Source: Streptomyces fumanus
GTDB taxonomy: Bacteria > Actinomycetota > Actinomycetes > Streptomycetales > Streptomycetaceae
Length of the DNA stretch: 64,000 bases
Assembly (NCBI RefSeq): GCF_014655295.1
Contig: NZ_BNBI01000018.1
Span: 62,001-126,000 of the forward strand
Reading direction: 5' to 3'
The translations under genes were made by a program, and so were the position numbers. Below are positions 9,310 through 17,109 of the stretch, piece after piece. The notes beneath the pieces are model-generated. The model ran no database searches, was not told the DNA's origin, and saw nothing but the letters and a program-made list of their open reading frames with translations. Numbering within the stretch: position 1 is the first letter of the stretch; each line of letters starts with the position of its first letter.

Positions 9310-9440
9310 GCGGACATCCTCGTACGCAGACCGGTGGCGCGTCAGCCCGCCCGGGCAGGCCGGGTGCCGTGCGGGACCGGATTTCGCTCAGGGCGTGGCG
9401 GGCCGGCGGGACGACGGGGCGCCGGTCCCGGGGCGGGGGG

Positions 9441-10727
9441 TCACTCCTGGGTCACCCGCTGCCCGTGCGGCGACCGGGTGCCGGCGGCGGCCGGGTCCAG
9501 GGTCGCGGTGATGACGAGGGTGCCCTCCTCGATCTGGTAGTCGAGGGGCAGGCCCAGGCCGCGCATGGCCGCGACCATGGCGGTGTTGGACGCCTGGGTC
9601 ACCGCGTACACCTGGGCGCAGCCCGCCTCGGCGGCCATCGCCACCAGCCGCGCCAGCAGCCCGGCGCCGATGCCCCGGCGCTGCCAGGCGTCCTCGACCA
9701 GCAGCGCGACCTCCGTCTCGTCCCCGTCCCACAGCAGGTGCCCGAGCCCGACGATCCGTCCCGCCGCGGTCTGCACGGCGAGCGTCCGGCCGAAGCGCGG
9801 GCTGAGCAGATGGCCGAGGTAGCGGTCGGCGTCCCCGACCGGCCCGTGGTAGCGCAGCCCGAGGGTGCGCGGCGAGCAGCGGTCGTGCATCGCCTTGGCC
9901 GCCGCCAGGTCGCCGGGGTCGGCGCGGCGGACCGTGAGGTCGGCACCCCGCGGCAGCGCGAGTACCTCCTGGCCGCGCGGCACCCGGGGGCCGAGCCGCG
10001 CGTCCAGCTCGACCAGGGCCCGGGCGCGGGCGAACTCCGTCGGCGTGAACGGCAGATGGGGCCGCTCCACGCTGATCGTGCCGCCCTCCGGGGCCCGCAG
10101 CCTCAGCACCGTGCCGTCGAGGACCCCCTCGGCCGGCACGCCGGCGGCCGCGCCGGCCGCCGGGGCGGGCAGCGACCGGATCGTGCACCGGCCGAGCAAC
10201 TGGCGCAGCGCCAGCGGCAGTTCCGCCGCGTCCAGGGCGGTGCGGGCGGCGAGGCCCAGCACCCGGGTCGGCGCGTCGACCAGATCGTGGGCGTCGGCCC
10301 GCTCCAGCCAGGTGTCGGTGCCGCCCGCCGCCGCGACCACCGCGGTCAGCTCCGGGCCGGGCAGCGCGGCCGGGGCGCGCAGCAGGAACTCGTCCACCGT
10401 GCCCTCGGCCAGCGGGTGGGTCTGGAGGCTGAGGATGTCCACCCACCGCTCGGCCAGGGCCGTGCACAGCGCGGCCAGCGAACCGGGCTCGTCCCGCACC
10501 GTGGTCCGCATCCGCCACAGCGCGCTCTCCGCGGCCCCCGCCGCGGTCCCGGCCCCGGTCTCCGTCCCGGCCCGCGGCCGGGCACCGGTATCGTCCGCCG
10601 GCGGCGCGTGGCCGTGGCGGCGTGTCCACCAACTGCCCAGGCCCGCCGTGATCGCGGCGGCGGCCCCGGCCGCTCCCCGTCGACGGTTCTTCGCGCTGCG
10701 CGTCACATCGGACATGTCTCGGCTCAT
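9441..10727 (-). CDS. ACT-like/GNAT N-acetyltransferase fusion
   Basis: Reading from ATG 10727 (MSRDMSDV) gives 428 residues. After a basic stretch and a short hydrophobic segment (AAGAAAAITAGLGSWW), residues about 70-160 look like an ACT regulatory fold (TTVRDEPGSLAALCTALAERWVDILSLQ). The C-terminal third is a GNAT domain with DRCSPRTLGLRYHGP and the acetyl-CoA loop WQRRGIGAGLLARL. Architecture suggests an acyltransferase, possibly a protein lysine acetyltransferase, gated by a small ligand bound to the ACT part; the partner is unknown. An internal ATG at 10715 is an alternative start. The upstream phoD terminator separates it from that gene. Confidence 0.8.
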   Translation of the reverse strand: MSRDMSDVTRSAKNRRRGAAGAAAAITAGLGSWWTRRHGHAPPADDTGARPRAGTETGAGTAAGAAESALWRMRTTVRDEPGSLAALCTALAERWVDILSLQTHPLAEGTVDEFLLRAPAALPGPELTAVVAAAGGTDTWLERADAHDLVDAPTRVLGLAARTALDAAELPLALRQLLGRCTIRSLPAPAAGAAAGVPAEGVLDGTVLRLRAPEGGTISVERPHLPFTPTEFARARALVELDARLGPRVPRGQEVLALPRGADLTVRRADPGDLAAAKAMHDRCSPRTLGLRYHGPVGDADRYLGHLLSPRFGRTLAVQTAAGRIVGLGHLLWDGDETEVALLVEDAWQRRGIGAGLLARLVAMAAEAGCAQVYAVTQASNTAMVAAMRGLGLPLDYQIEEGTLVITATLDPAAAGTRSPHGQRVTQE

Positions 10728-10851
10728 ACGGCCACTGTGAAGGTACGGTGTTGCCTGATCACGAACGCCCTGTGTCCGATGGGTAAAGAGTACTTCTGCC
10801 CTGGATTGTCGGCTCTTGAACCTTTGGCCGGGCGTGCCGGAACCGCCCGGG

Positions 10852-10884
10852 GCCGCGCACCGGGGGATGACACCGGTGCGCGGC
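10852..10884 (-). terminator. Strong hairpin downstream of phoD
   Basis: GCCGCGCACCGG (10852-10863) pairs perfectly with CCGGTGCGCGGC (10873-10884), a 12-bp GC stem with a 9-nt loop, 20 bp past the phoD stop. There is no U-tract, as is usual for Streptomyces terminators. Confidence 0.75.
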
Positions 10885-10904
10885 ACGGGGACAGGCTACG
10901 GGAG

Positions 10905-12491
10905 CTACTGGCCGATCCGCCCCGGCTGGAGCACCTTGGTGAACAGCACGGTGCCGTCCTGCTCGCGCAGCCTCACCGTCAGTTCGGCGCTGTCGCCGTC
11001 GATGTCGACCTCGCCGAAGAACTGGTAGCCCTCGGCGGGCGAGACGTTGGAGGCGGTGGGCGCCTTGACGAAGACCCGCTCCGGGCCGAACGTGCCGTCC
11101 AGCGCGCTGGCCGGGAAGGCGCCCGCGTTCAGCGGGCCGGAGACGAACTCCCAGAACGGCTCGAAGTCGGTGAACGCGGCCCGCGACGGCTGGTAGTGCT
11201 GCGCCGAGGTGTGGTGCACGTCGGCCGTCAGCCACACCGTGCCGGTGATCCGCCGGTGCTTGATGAACCGCAGCAGCTCGGCGATCTGCAGCTCCCGGCC
11301 GAGCGGGGCGCCCGGGTCGCCCTGCGCGACCGCCTCGAAGTTGGGCCGGCCCTCGGTGGTGTCCGGCACCACCAGGCCGATCGGCATGTCGGCGGCGATC
11401 ACCTTCCACACCGCCCGGGACCGCGACAGTTCCCGCTTGAGCCACTCCAACTGCTCGCGGCCGAGGATGCCGCGCGGGTCCGTCCTCTGGTCGTCGGGCG
11501 AGTTGGCGTTGCGGTACGTCCGCATGTCCAGCACGAACACGTCCAGCAGCGGGCCCTGGCGCAGCACCCGGTGCACCCGGCCCTCGCGGGCGCCCGGCCG
11601 GAGCGTGGAGATCGGGAAGTACTCGGCGAACGCGCGCCGCGCGCGGGAGGTCAGCACGTCCACGCTCTTCTCGGTGTACCGGCCGTCGGAGTCGGCGATC
11701 ACCTGGCCCGGGTACCAGTTGTTGCGGACCTCGTGGTCGTCCCACTGGATGATCGACGGGACCTGGGCGTTGAACCGCCGCAGGTTGTCGTCGAGCAGGT
11801 TGTAGCGGAAGTTGCCGCGGAACTCGGCCAGGGTCTCGGCGACCTTGGACTTCTCCTCGGTGGTGATGTTCCGGTAGACGCCGCCGCCGGGGAGGGCCTG
11901 GGTGGCGGGGATCGGGCCGTCGGCGTAGATGTTGTCGCCGCTGCACAGGAAGAAGTCCGGGTCCAGCGCGCCCATGGCGTCGTAGATGCGGTAGCCGCCG
12001 AGGTCGGGGTTGATGCCCCAGCCCTGGCCGGCCTGGTCGCCGGACCACACGAAGCGCACGCCGTCGCGGCGGCGGACCGGGACGGTGCGGAAGGTGCCGG
12101 TGACCGGCTCGCCGGTGCGGCGCGGGTCGTCCGGGTCGGCCAGCAGCACCCGGTAGTGGATCTGCTCGCCGGCCGGCAGGCCGTGCACCCGGGTGGTGCC
12201 GGTGAAGTCGGTGCCGGGGCCGAGCAGCGGGCCGTGGAACCGGCGCGGGTTGCGGAACGACTCGGTCGCGGAGGTCTCGACGATCATCCGGGCCGGCCGG
12301 TCGGACCGTACCCAGACCAGGCCGGAGTCCCGGGTCACGTCTCCCGTCTGCACCCCCCAGCCCGCGCCCGGGCGCCCCGAGCGGGCGAAGGCCGGTGCCG
12401 CGCCGAGGGCGGTGGGCAGGGTGAGCGCCGCCGACGCGGCGAGGGAGCCGCGCAGGACGCTGCGGCGGCCGGGGAAGGGACGGTGGGACAT
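10905..12491 (-). CDS. phoD: Alkaline phosphatase D (PhoD), Tat-exported
   Basis: This is a 528-residue PhoD-family phosphodiesterase/phosphatase that releases phosphate outside the cell. The N-terminus carries a twin-arginine signal (GRRSVLRG) and a hydrophobic stretch ending AFA. An N-terminal Fn3-like PhoD_N domain covers roughly residues 45-140, and the calcineurin-like domain the rest. Metal and active-site elements visible are SGDQAG, CSGDNIYADGP, QWDDHEVRNNW and TADVHHT. Length and order match Streptomyces PhoD. I did not find a clear PHO box upstream; the 290 bp before the start contain instead the three-copy repeat described separately. Confidence 0.94.
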   Translation of the reverse strand: MSHRPFPGRRSVLRGSLAASAALTLPTALGAAPAFARSGRPGAGWGVQTGDVTRDSGLVWVRSDRPARMIVETSATESFRNPRRFHGPLLGPGTDFTGTTRVHGLPAGEQIHYRVLLADPDDPRRTGEPVTGTFRTVPVRRRDGVRFVWSGDQAGQGWGINPDLGGYRIYDAMGALDPDFFLCSGDNIYADGPIPATQALPGGGVYRNITTEEKSKVAETLAEFRGNFRYNLLDDNLRRFNAQVPSIIQWDDHEVRNNWYPGQVIADSDGRYTEKSVDVLTSRARRAFAEYFPISTLRPGAREGRVHRVLRQGPLLDVFVLDMRTYRNANSPDDQRTDPRGILGREQLEWLKRELSRSRAVWKVIAADMPIGLVVPDTTEGRPNFEAVAQGDPGAPLGRELQIAELLRFIKHRRITGTVWLTADVHHTSAQHYQPSRAAFTDFEPFWEFVSGPLNAGAFPASALDGTFGPERVFVKAPTASNVSPAEGYQFFGEVDIDGDSAELTVRLREQDGTVLFTKVLQPGRIGQ

Positions 12492-12608
12492 GGCTGCGGC
12501 CTCCAGGGGCGTGATCCGGCCAAATGGTCACCGCCACACCTACTGGTGCGGTACGGCGGCCACGCGAACCCCAGGTGAACAACGGTACGAACCCCGCCGG
12601 GGAAGACC

Positions 12609-12770
12609 GGCCGCACCCGGCGCGCGCGTCACGGCCCGGGCAGTGCGGCACCCGCCGCCGGCCGTTCGCACCCGGTACGCACATCACGACCCGGTCAGGG
12701 CGGCATCCCTTCGTCGGCCGTTCGCACCCGGCGCGCGCGTCAGGGCCGGTCAGGCGGCGGCCCCCGCCGG
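12609..12770. repeat. Three imperfect tandem copies of a ~55-bp unit
   Basis: Units begin at about 12609, 12660 and 12716. Each starts with GGCCG, then a GCACCCGGYRCGC core, then a (C)GGxCxGGxCAGxxxGGC segment, and ends in a CGCC/CGTC run. Units 2 and 3 share TTCGCACCCGG exactly. The block sits between phoD and the MocR regulator stop, where no gene reads. Copies differ at many positions, so this is a decayed tandem duplication rather than a CRISPR. Confidence 0.7.
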
Positions 12771-12782
12771 GACAAGGCCCCG

Positions 12783-14231
12783 TCAGGACCCCGCCGCCCC
12801 GGCCATCAGCCGCACCCCGTCCGCTATCCGCCGCGGGGACAGGTGCGCGTACCCGAGCACCAGCCGCACCCCCGCGTTCCCGCCGGCGCCACCTGGGTGC
12901 GCGTACTCCGTCAACGCCCGTACCGCCACTCCCGCCGCCCGCACGCGCGCGAGGAAGGCGTCCTCGGGGCCGTACCGCTCGGGCAGCGCGGCGATGACGT
13001 GCAGGCCGGCCGCGATGCCGGTCACCTCCGCGCCGGGGAAGTGCGCCGCCAGCGCGGCCACCAGGGCGTCGCGCCGCTCCCGGTAGGCGGCCTGGCAGCG
13101 GCGCAACTGGCGGTCGTAGTCGCCGCGTTCCACGAACCGGGCGAAGAGTTCCTGGTCGAGGGCCGGGTGGCCGAGGTCCAGGGTGCGCTTGCGCTCGACC
13201 ACCGCCTGAGCCAGTGACTCCGGCACGAGCAGCCAGCCCAGCCGCAGTCCCGGGGCGAGCGACTTGCTCACCGACCCCGTATAGGCGACGCGTTCCGGAT
13301 CGAGGCCCTGGAGGGCGCCCACGGGAGCCCGGTCGTAGCGGAAGTCGCCGTCGTAGTCGTCCTCCAGGACGTAGCCGTCCACCGACCGCGCCCAGTCCAG
13401 CAGGCCGGTGCGGCGCCGCGCCGAGTAGGCGATACCGGTCGGGAACTGGTGGGCCGGCGTCGTCACCACCGACCGCACGCCCGAGGCGCGCAGCGGCCCC
13501 AGGGCGATCCCCTCGTCGTCCAGGGGCACCGGCACCGCGGTGACCCCCGCCGACGCGTACAGGGCGGCGTGCTGCGGGCTGCCGGGATCCTCGACGCCGA
13601 CGGCGGTCGTCCCGCGCGCGTGCAGCACCAGACCGAGCAGCGCGGCCGCCTGGGCCACCCCGGAGACCACCACGATCCGCTCCGGGTCGGCGACCACGCC
13701 CCGGCGCCGGGCGAGCAGCCCGGCCAGTGCCGTCCGCAGCCGGGGCAGTCCCCGCGGGTCGGGGTAGCCGAGGCCCTGGTGCGGCAGCTCGGCCAGCACC
13801 GCCCGCTGCGCGGCGGCCCACGCCGGGCGCGGGAACAGCGACAGGTCGGGGGTGCCGGGCACGAAGTCGGCGCGCGCCCCCCGGGCGCCGGGCGCGAGGT
13901 CACGGGCGCGCGGACGGGCGGCCCGCACCGCGTCGCCCACCCAGGTCCCCGCGCCCCGCCCGCTGCGCAGATAGCCCTCGGCGGTCAACTGCTCGTACGC
14001 CTGTGTGATCAGCCCGCGCGACACGCCGAGGTCGGCGGCGAGGTCCCGGCTGGACGGCAGCCGGGTGCCCGGCGCGAGCCTGCCCGAGCGGACCGCGTCC
14101 CGCAGCGCCGCCCGCAGGGTGCGGCCCCGCGCGCGTGCCGGTGCGGACACGGCCGGCAGCAGCAGTTCCCAGGCGGCGGTGCCGGCCGCGGTGCCGGCCG
14201 CGGTGTCCGGGCCGTTCCCGGCCGACGTCAT
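12783..14231 (-). CDS. MocR/PdxR-type regulator (GntR HTH fused to class I aminotransferase fold)
   Basis: This 482-residue protein joins an N-terminal GntR winged helix (SGRLAPGTRLPSSRDLAADL, then SRGLITQAYEQL) to a PLP-binding aminotransferase-like domain. Visible PLP-fold elements are YPDPRGLPRLR, EDDYDGDFRY and the Schiff-base lysine in TGSVSKSLAPGLRLGW. Members use PLP as effector and often activate a divergent gene, for example pdxST or gabT. The start at ATG 14231 gives a natural N-terminus. It is divergent from the accessory biosynthetic operon beginning at 14397, so the 165-bp gap is a candidate shared control region, and it could be the pathway regulator: the operon contains a PLP aminotransferase. 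Confidence 0.92.
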   Translation of the reverse strand: MTSAGNGPDTAAGTAAGTAAWELLLPAVSAPARARGRTLRAALRDAVRSGRLAPGTRLPSSRDLAADLGVSRGLITQAYEQLTAEGYLRSGRGAGTWVGDAVRAARPRARDLAPGARGARADFVPGTPDLSLFPRPAWAAAQRAVLAELPHQGLGYPDPRGLPRLRTALAGLLARRRGVVADPERIVVVSGVAQAAALLGLVLHARGTTAVGVEDPGSPQHAALYASAGVTAVPVPLDDEGIALGPLRASGVRSVVTTPAHQFPTGIAYSARRRTGLLDWARSVDGYVLEDDYDGDFRYDRAPVGALQGLDPERVAYTGSVSKSLAPGLRLGWLLVPESLAQAVVERKRTLDLGHPALDQELFARFVERGDYDRQLRRCQAAYRERRDALVAALAAHFPGAEVTGIAAGLHVIAALPERYGPEDAFLARVRAAGVAVRALTEYAHPGGAGGNAGVRLVLGYAHLSPRRIADGVRLMAGAAGS

Positions 14232-14396
14232 GGAAAGGGCCCCCGGAAGATCGCCGTGTCTCAAACGCCCCCACTCTACGAGGTGTTGAGCGCCGAGGGG
14301 TGACCGCCGCTGGTGCGTAAACAGGAGTGACAGACCACAGCGAGGGGGCAGGCTGATGTCGGGCCCCGGAATCGTACGCGCAGATCTGGAGCGCCC

Positions 14397-14897
14397 GTGG
14401 ACGCCAAGAACCGATTCGAGACGAAGACCACCTTCGCCCTCTCCCGACTCGAATGGCTGGCCGTGCTGGCCGTGTCGCTCGTGCTCGCCTTCCAGCACCT
14501 GTCGGACATCCGGTGGGGCGTGTTCGTGCTGCTTTTCGCGGTGATCGACGTCATCGGTTATCTGCCCGGCGCGATCGCCTTCCGGCGCAGCCCCGACCGG
14601 CGGATCCCGCGCGGCTACTACGTCGCCTACAACGTGATGCACAGCCTGGTCACGGCCGGTGTCCTGGCGGGCGCCTGGGCGCTGCTGGTCCGCCCGGAAT
14701 GGGCCCTGCTGGCGCTGCCCATCCACCTCATGGTCGACCGGGCGCTGTTCGGGAACTCCCTGAAACCCTTCGGGGTCCCCTTCGAACCGGAGACCGACCC
14801 GGAGTTCCGCGAATTCCAGCGGAAATACCGGCCGGTGTTCCCCGGGGATTCCGCCCCGCGCACTCCCGTGGAGGGCACGCATGCCGTCCGTGCTTGA
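14397..14897 (+). CDS. Small integral membrane protein; VlmO-type N-N coupling enzyme candidate
   Basis: This 166-residue protein has four likely membrane segments (about residues 19-34, 41-60, 77-94 and 100-113) and polar, His/Asp/Arg-bearing loops: YNVMHS, PIHLMVDRALFGNS. The tail is hydrophilic and cytoplasmic. I do not recognise a named Pfam family with certainty. In valanimycin biosynthesis the membrane protein VlmO has been reported to rearrange O-seryl-hydroxylamine into a hydrazine; the position here, overlapping by 17 bp a MprF-like transferase gene, makes that role a reasonable inference, not a demonstrated homology. GTG start 14397 has GGAG six bases upstream. First gene of the operon, 165 bp from the divergent MocR gene. 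Confidence 0.55.
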   Translation: MDAKNRFETKTTFALSRLEWLAVLAVSLVLAFQHLSDIRWGVFVLLFAVIDVIGYLPGAIAFRRSPDRRIPRGYYVAYNVMHSLVTAGVLAGAWALLVRPEWALLALPIHLMVDRALFGNSLKPFGVPFEPETDPEFREFQRKYRPVFPGDSAPRTPVEGTHAVRA

Positions 14898-15843
14898 CAC
14901 CCTCGCCGCGCACAGCGACAACCCGAGCTGCTTCCTCGCGCTCAACAGCGGAAACGAGTACTTCCGCGACGACCGGTACGACGGGACCTGCGCCTACCGC
15001 ACCTCGGGGCGTTACGTCCTGCAGTTCGGCGGCCCGTTCACCGCGCCGGAACACCGGGACGCCCTGCTGGACGCCTTCGTGGCGCACGCCGGCCGGCGGC
15101 TCCTGGCGGTGCAGCTCCAGCGCGAGGACGCCGAGCTGTACGCCCGGCACGGCTTCACCGTCAACCAGATCGGGGCGTCGTACGCCGTCGACCTGTCCCG
15201 GTTCACGCTGCGCGGCTCCCGGTTCGTCCGGCTGCGCAACAAGATCTCCCGGGCCCGGCGGGCCGGCCTGGAGGTCACCGAGGTCGAGGACGGCGACGAC
15301 CGCACCGACCTCGACCGGATCGACCAGAGCTGGCTGCGGGACAAGGGCCGGCGCGTCAAGGAGCTGCGGTTCCTCGTCGGCCAGCGCACCGGCCCGCTGC
15401 AACGCCACCGGCGGCTGTTCGCCGGCCGGATCGCCGGCGAGACCGTCGGCTACATCAACTACTCGCCCGTCTACGGCAGCCGGCCCGGCTGGCTGCACGA
15501 CCTCAGCCGGCGGCGGCCCGACGCGCCGCCCGGGGTGATGGAGGCGCTCAACGCCACCGTCATGGAACGCCTGGGACAGGAGGGCGCGGGCTGGCTGCAC
15601 TTCGGGTTCACCCCGTTCACCGGACTCGACCCCGACCACGAACTGCCCGCCGCCAGTGCCCTGTTCACCCGGTTCGTCCGGCTGCTCGCCGCGCACGGCG
15701 AGGCGATCTACCCGGCCGCCTCCCAACTGGAGTACAAGCAGAAATGGGCCCCCCACGTGGTCCTCCCCGAATACATCGCCTTCCACGGCAGACCCCGCCC
15801 CGGCGCGGTCTGGCAACTGCTGCGCGCCACCAACGCCGTATGA
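14881..15843 (+). CDS. DUF2156 (MprF C-terminal-like) aminoacyl-tRNA-dependent transferase
   Basis: This 320-residue stand-alone protein matches the catalytic half of phosphatidylglycerol lysyltransferase (LPG synthase, tandem GNAT folds). Recognisable blocks are RLRNKISRARRAGLEV, then PGWLHDLSRRRPDAPPGVMEAL, which is the MprF 'DLMRRxPDAPxGVMD' block, and HFGFTPFTGL, its 'LGLAPL' block. LEYKQKWAP near the C-terminus fits the 'FKxKF.P' end of the family. It lacks the MprF membrane flippase, so it should act in the cytosol on a soluble acceptor. VlmA of valanimycin, which transfers Ser from seryl-tRNA to an alkylhydroxylamine, is to my recollection of this type. Its start overlaps the membrane protein gene. 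Confidence 0.8.
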   Translation: MPSVLDTLAAHSDNPSCFLALNSGNEYFRDDRYDGTCAYRTSGRYVLQFGGPFTAPEHRDALLDAFVAHAGRRLLAVQLQREDAELYARHGFTVNQIGASYAVDLSRFTLRGSRFVRLRNKISRARRAGLEVTEVEDGDDRTDLDRIDQSWLRDKGRRVKELRFLVGQRTGPLQRHRRLFAGRIAGETVGYINYSPVYGSRPGWLHDLSRRRPDAPPGVMEALNATVMERLGQEGAGWLHFGFTPFTGLDPDHELPAASALFTRFVRLLAAHGEAIYPAASQLEYKQKWAPHVVLPEYIAFHGRPRPGAVWQLLRATNAV

Positions 15844-15880
15844 GATCCCCCATGCCGTCGTCCGGGAGGACCGCACGCCC

Positions 15881-17014
15881 ATGAGATTCCTCGAACGTGA
15901 ACGCACCACCCTCGCCAAGCTCCTCCCCGACCTGGACTCCGCGCTGCGGGAGACGCCGCTGATGGAACTGGAGCGGCCGGGCGGTCCGGGCATCGGCCTG
16001 TTCCGGGACAGCGGCGGGCCCGGCCTGCTGGTGCCCGAGTCGCACCGGGGCCGGGGCGCCAGCACCCTGGACGCGCTGCGGGTGCAGCGGGCCATCGGCA
16101 GCCGCTCGCCGTCCCTGGCGGTGGCGACCACCATGCACCACTTCTCCATGGCGACCCTGGTCGGCCTCGGCGGCCTCGGCGAGGGCCTGGAGTGGATGCT
16201 GATCGAGGGGGTGGCGGCCGGCAACCGGATCCTCGCCTCCGGCTTCGCCGAGGGCCGCAGCGGCGCCGGCGTCCTGGAGCCGTCGATGACCGCCACCGTC
16301 ACCGGCGACGCCATCCGCATCAACGGCGTCAAACGGCCCTGCAGCCTGGCCCGCTCCATGGACGTGCTGACCGCCAGCGTCCTGATCCCGCGCGAGGACG
16401 GCCAGGGCGAGGAACTGGCCGTGGCGCTGGTGCCCGCCGACAGCGAGGGCATCTCCGTCACCGGCTTCTGGTCCAGCAGCTTCCTGGCCGGCGCCGAGAG
16501 CGAACAGGTCACCCTCACCGACGTCCTCGTCCCCCAGGACCTGGTGCTGCGCACCCACTCCGCGGCCGGCGAGTCCCTCGACGAACTGCAGACCGCGGGA
16601 CTCATCTGGTTCCAGGTCCTGATGACCGGCAGCTATCTCGGCGCGGCCAGCGCCCTGGTGGAACGGGTGCTGCTCAACGACCGCATCCCCGAGGCCGAAC
16701 GGGTCCGGCTGTTCCTGGAGACCGAGTCGGCCATGGCCACCGTCGAGGGCGTCGCCCGCCGCGTCGACGCCGGGGAACTCGACGAGGCCGCCCTCTCCCA
16801 GGCCCTGTGCGCCCGCTACGGCGTCCAGGACGCCCTCGCCCGGATCGTCCCCCGCGCGGTCGAACTGCTCGGCGGCCTGAACTTCATGGCCTCCGACGAG
16901 ATCGGCCACCTCGCCGCCTGCGCCCACGGCCTCTCCCTGCACCCGCCGTCCCGCTCCCGCATGACCGGCCCGTTCTCCGCGTACCTGGCCGACCGTCCGC
17001 TGGCCATCGCCTGA
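15881..17014 (+). CDS. Acyl-CoA dehydrogenase-like flavoenzyme, probable N-hydroxylase
   Basis: This 377-residue protein has the acyl-CoA dehydrogenase fold: an N-terminal helical domain, a middle beta domain (ILASGFAEGRSGAG, VTGDAIRINGVKRPCS) and a C-terminal four-helix domain. The substitution of the usual catalytic Glu region and presence of a flavin reductase gene in the operon point to the monooxygenase branch that uses reduced flavin and O2, as in isobutylamine N-hydroxylase VlmH. That reading is inference; simple dehydrogenation of an acyl-CoA is the alternative. ATG 15881 has GGGAGGA upstream. It lies between the DUF2156 gene and the acyl reductase gene. Confidence 0.8.
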   Translation: MRFLERERTTLAKLLPDLDSALRETPLMELERPGGPGIGLFRDSGGPGLLVPESHRGRGASTLDALRVQRAIGSRSPSLAVATTMHHFSMATLVGLGGLGEGLEWMLIEGVAAGNRILASGFAEGRSGAGVLEPSMTATVTGDAIRINGVKRPCSLARSMDVLTASVLIPREDGQGEELAVALVPADSEGISVTGFWSSSFLAGAESEQVTLTDVLVPQDLVLRTHSAAGESLDELQTAGLIWFQVLMTGSYLGAASALVERVLLNDRIPEAERVRLFLETESAMATVEGVARRVDAGELDEAALSQALCARYGVQDALARIVPRAVELLGGLNFMASDEIGHLAACAHGLSLHPPSRSRMTGPFSAYLADRPLAIA

Positions 17015-17109
17015 CGGCCCCGCCCCCCGCCCCCGCGGCCAGCACCCCGCTCACCGGGCCCCACACCGGCTGAGACCACCGCGAGGGAGCCCCCTATCTG
17101 GAGCCCACC

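Noticed and set aside
12609..12770. CRISPR array
   Set aside because: Units are imperfect, contiguous and without unique spacers; no cas genes.
14881..15843. Ordinary GNAT acetyltransferase call
   Set aside because: The PDAPPGVM and FTPFTGL blocks fit MprF/DUF2156, not a standard acetyl-CoA GNAT.
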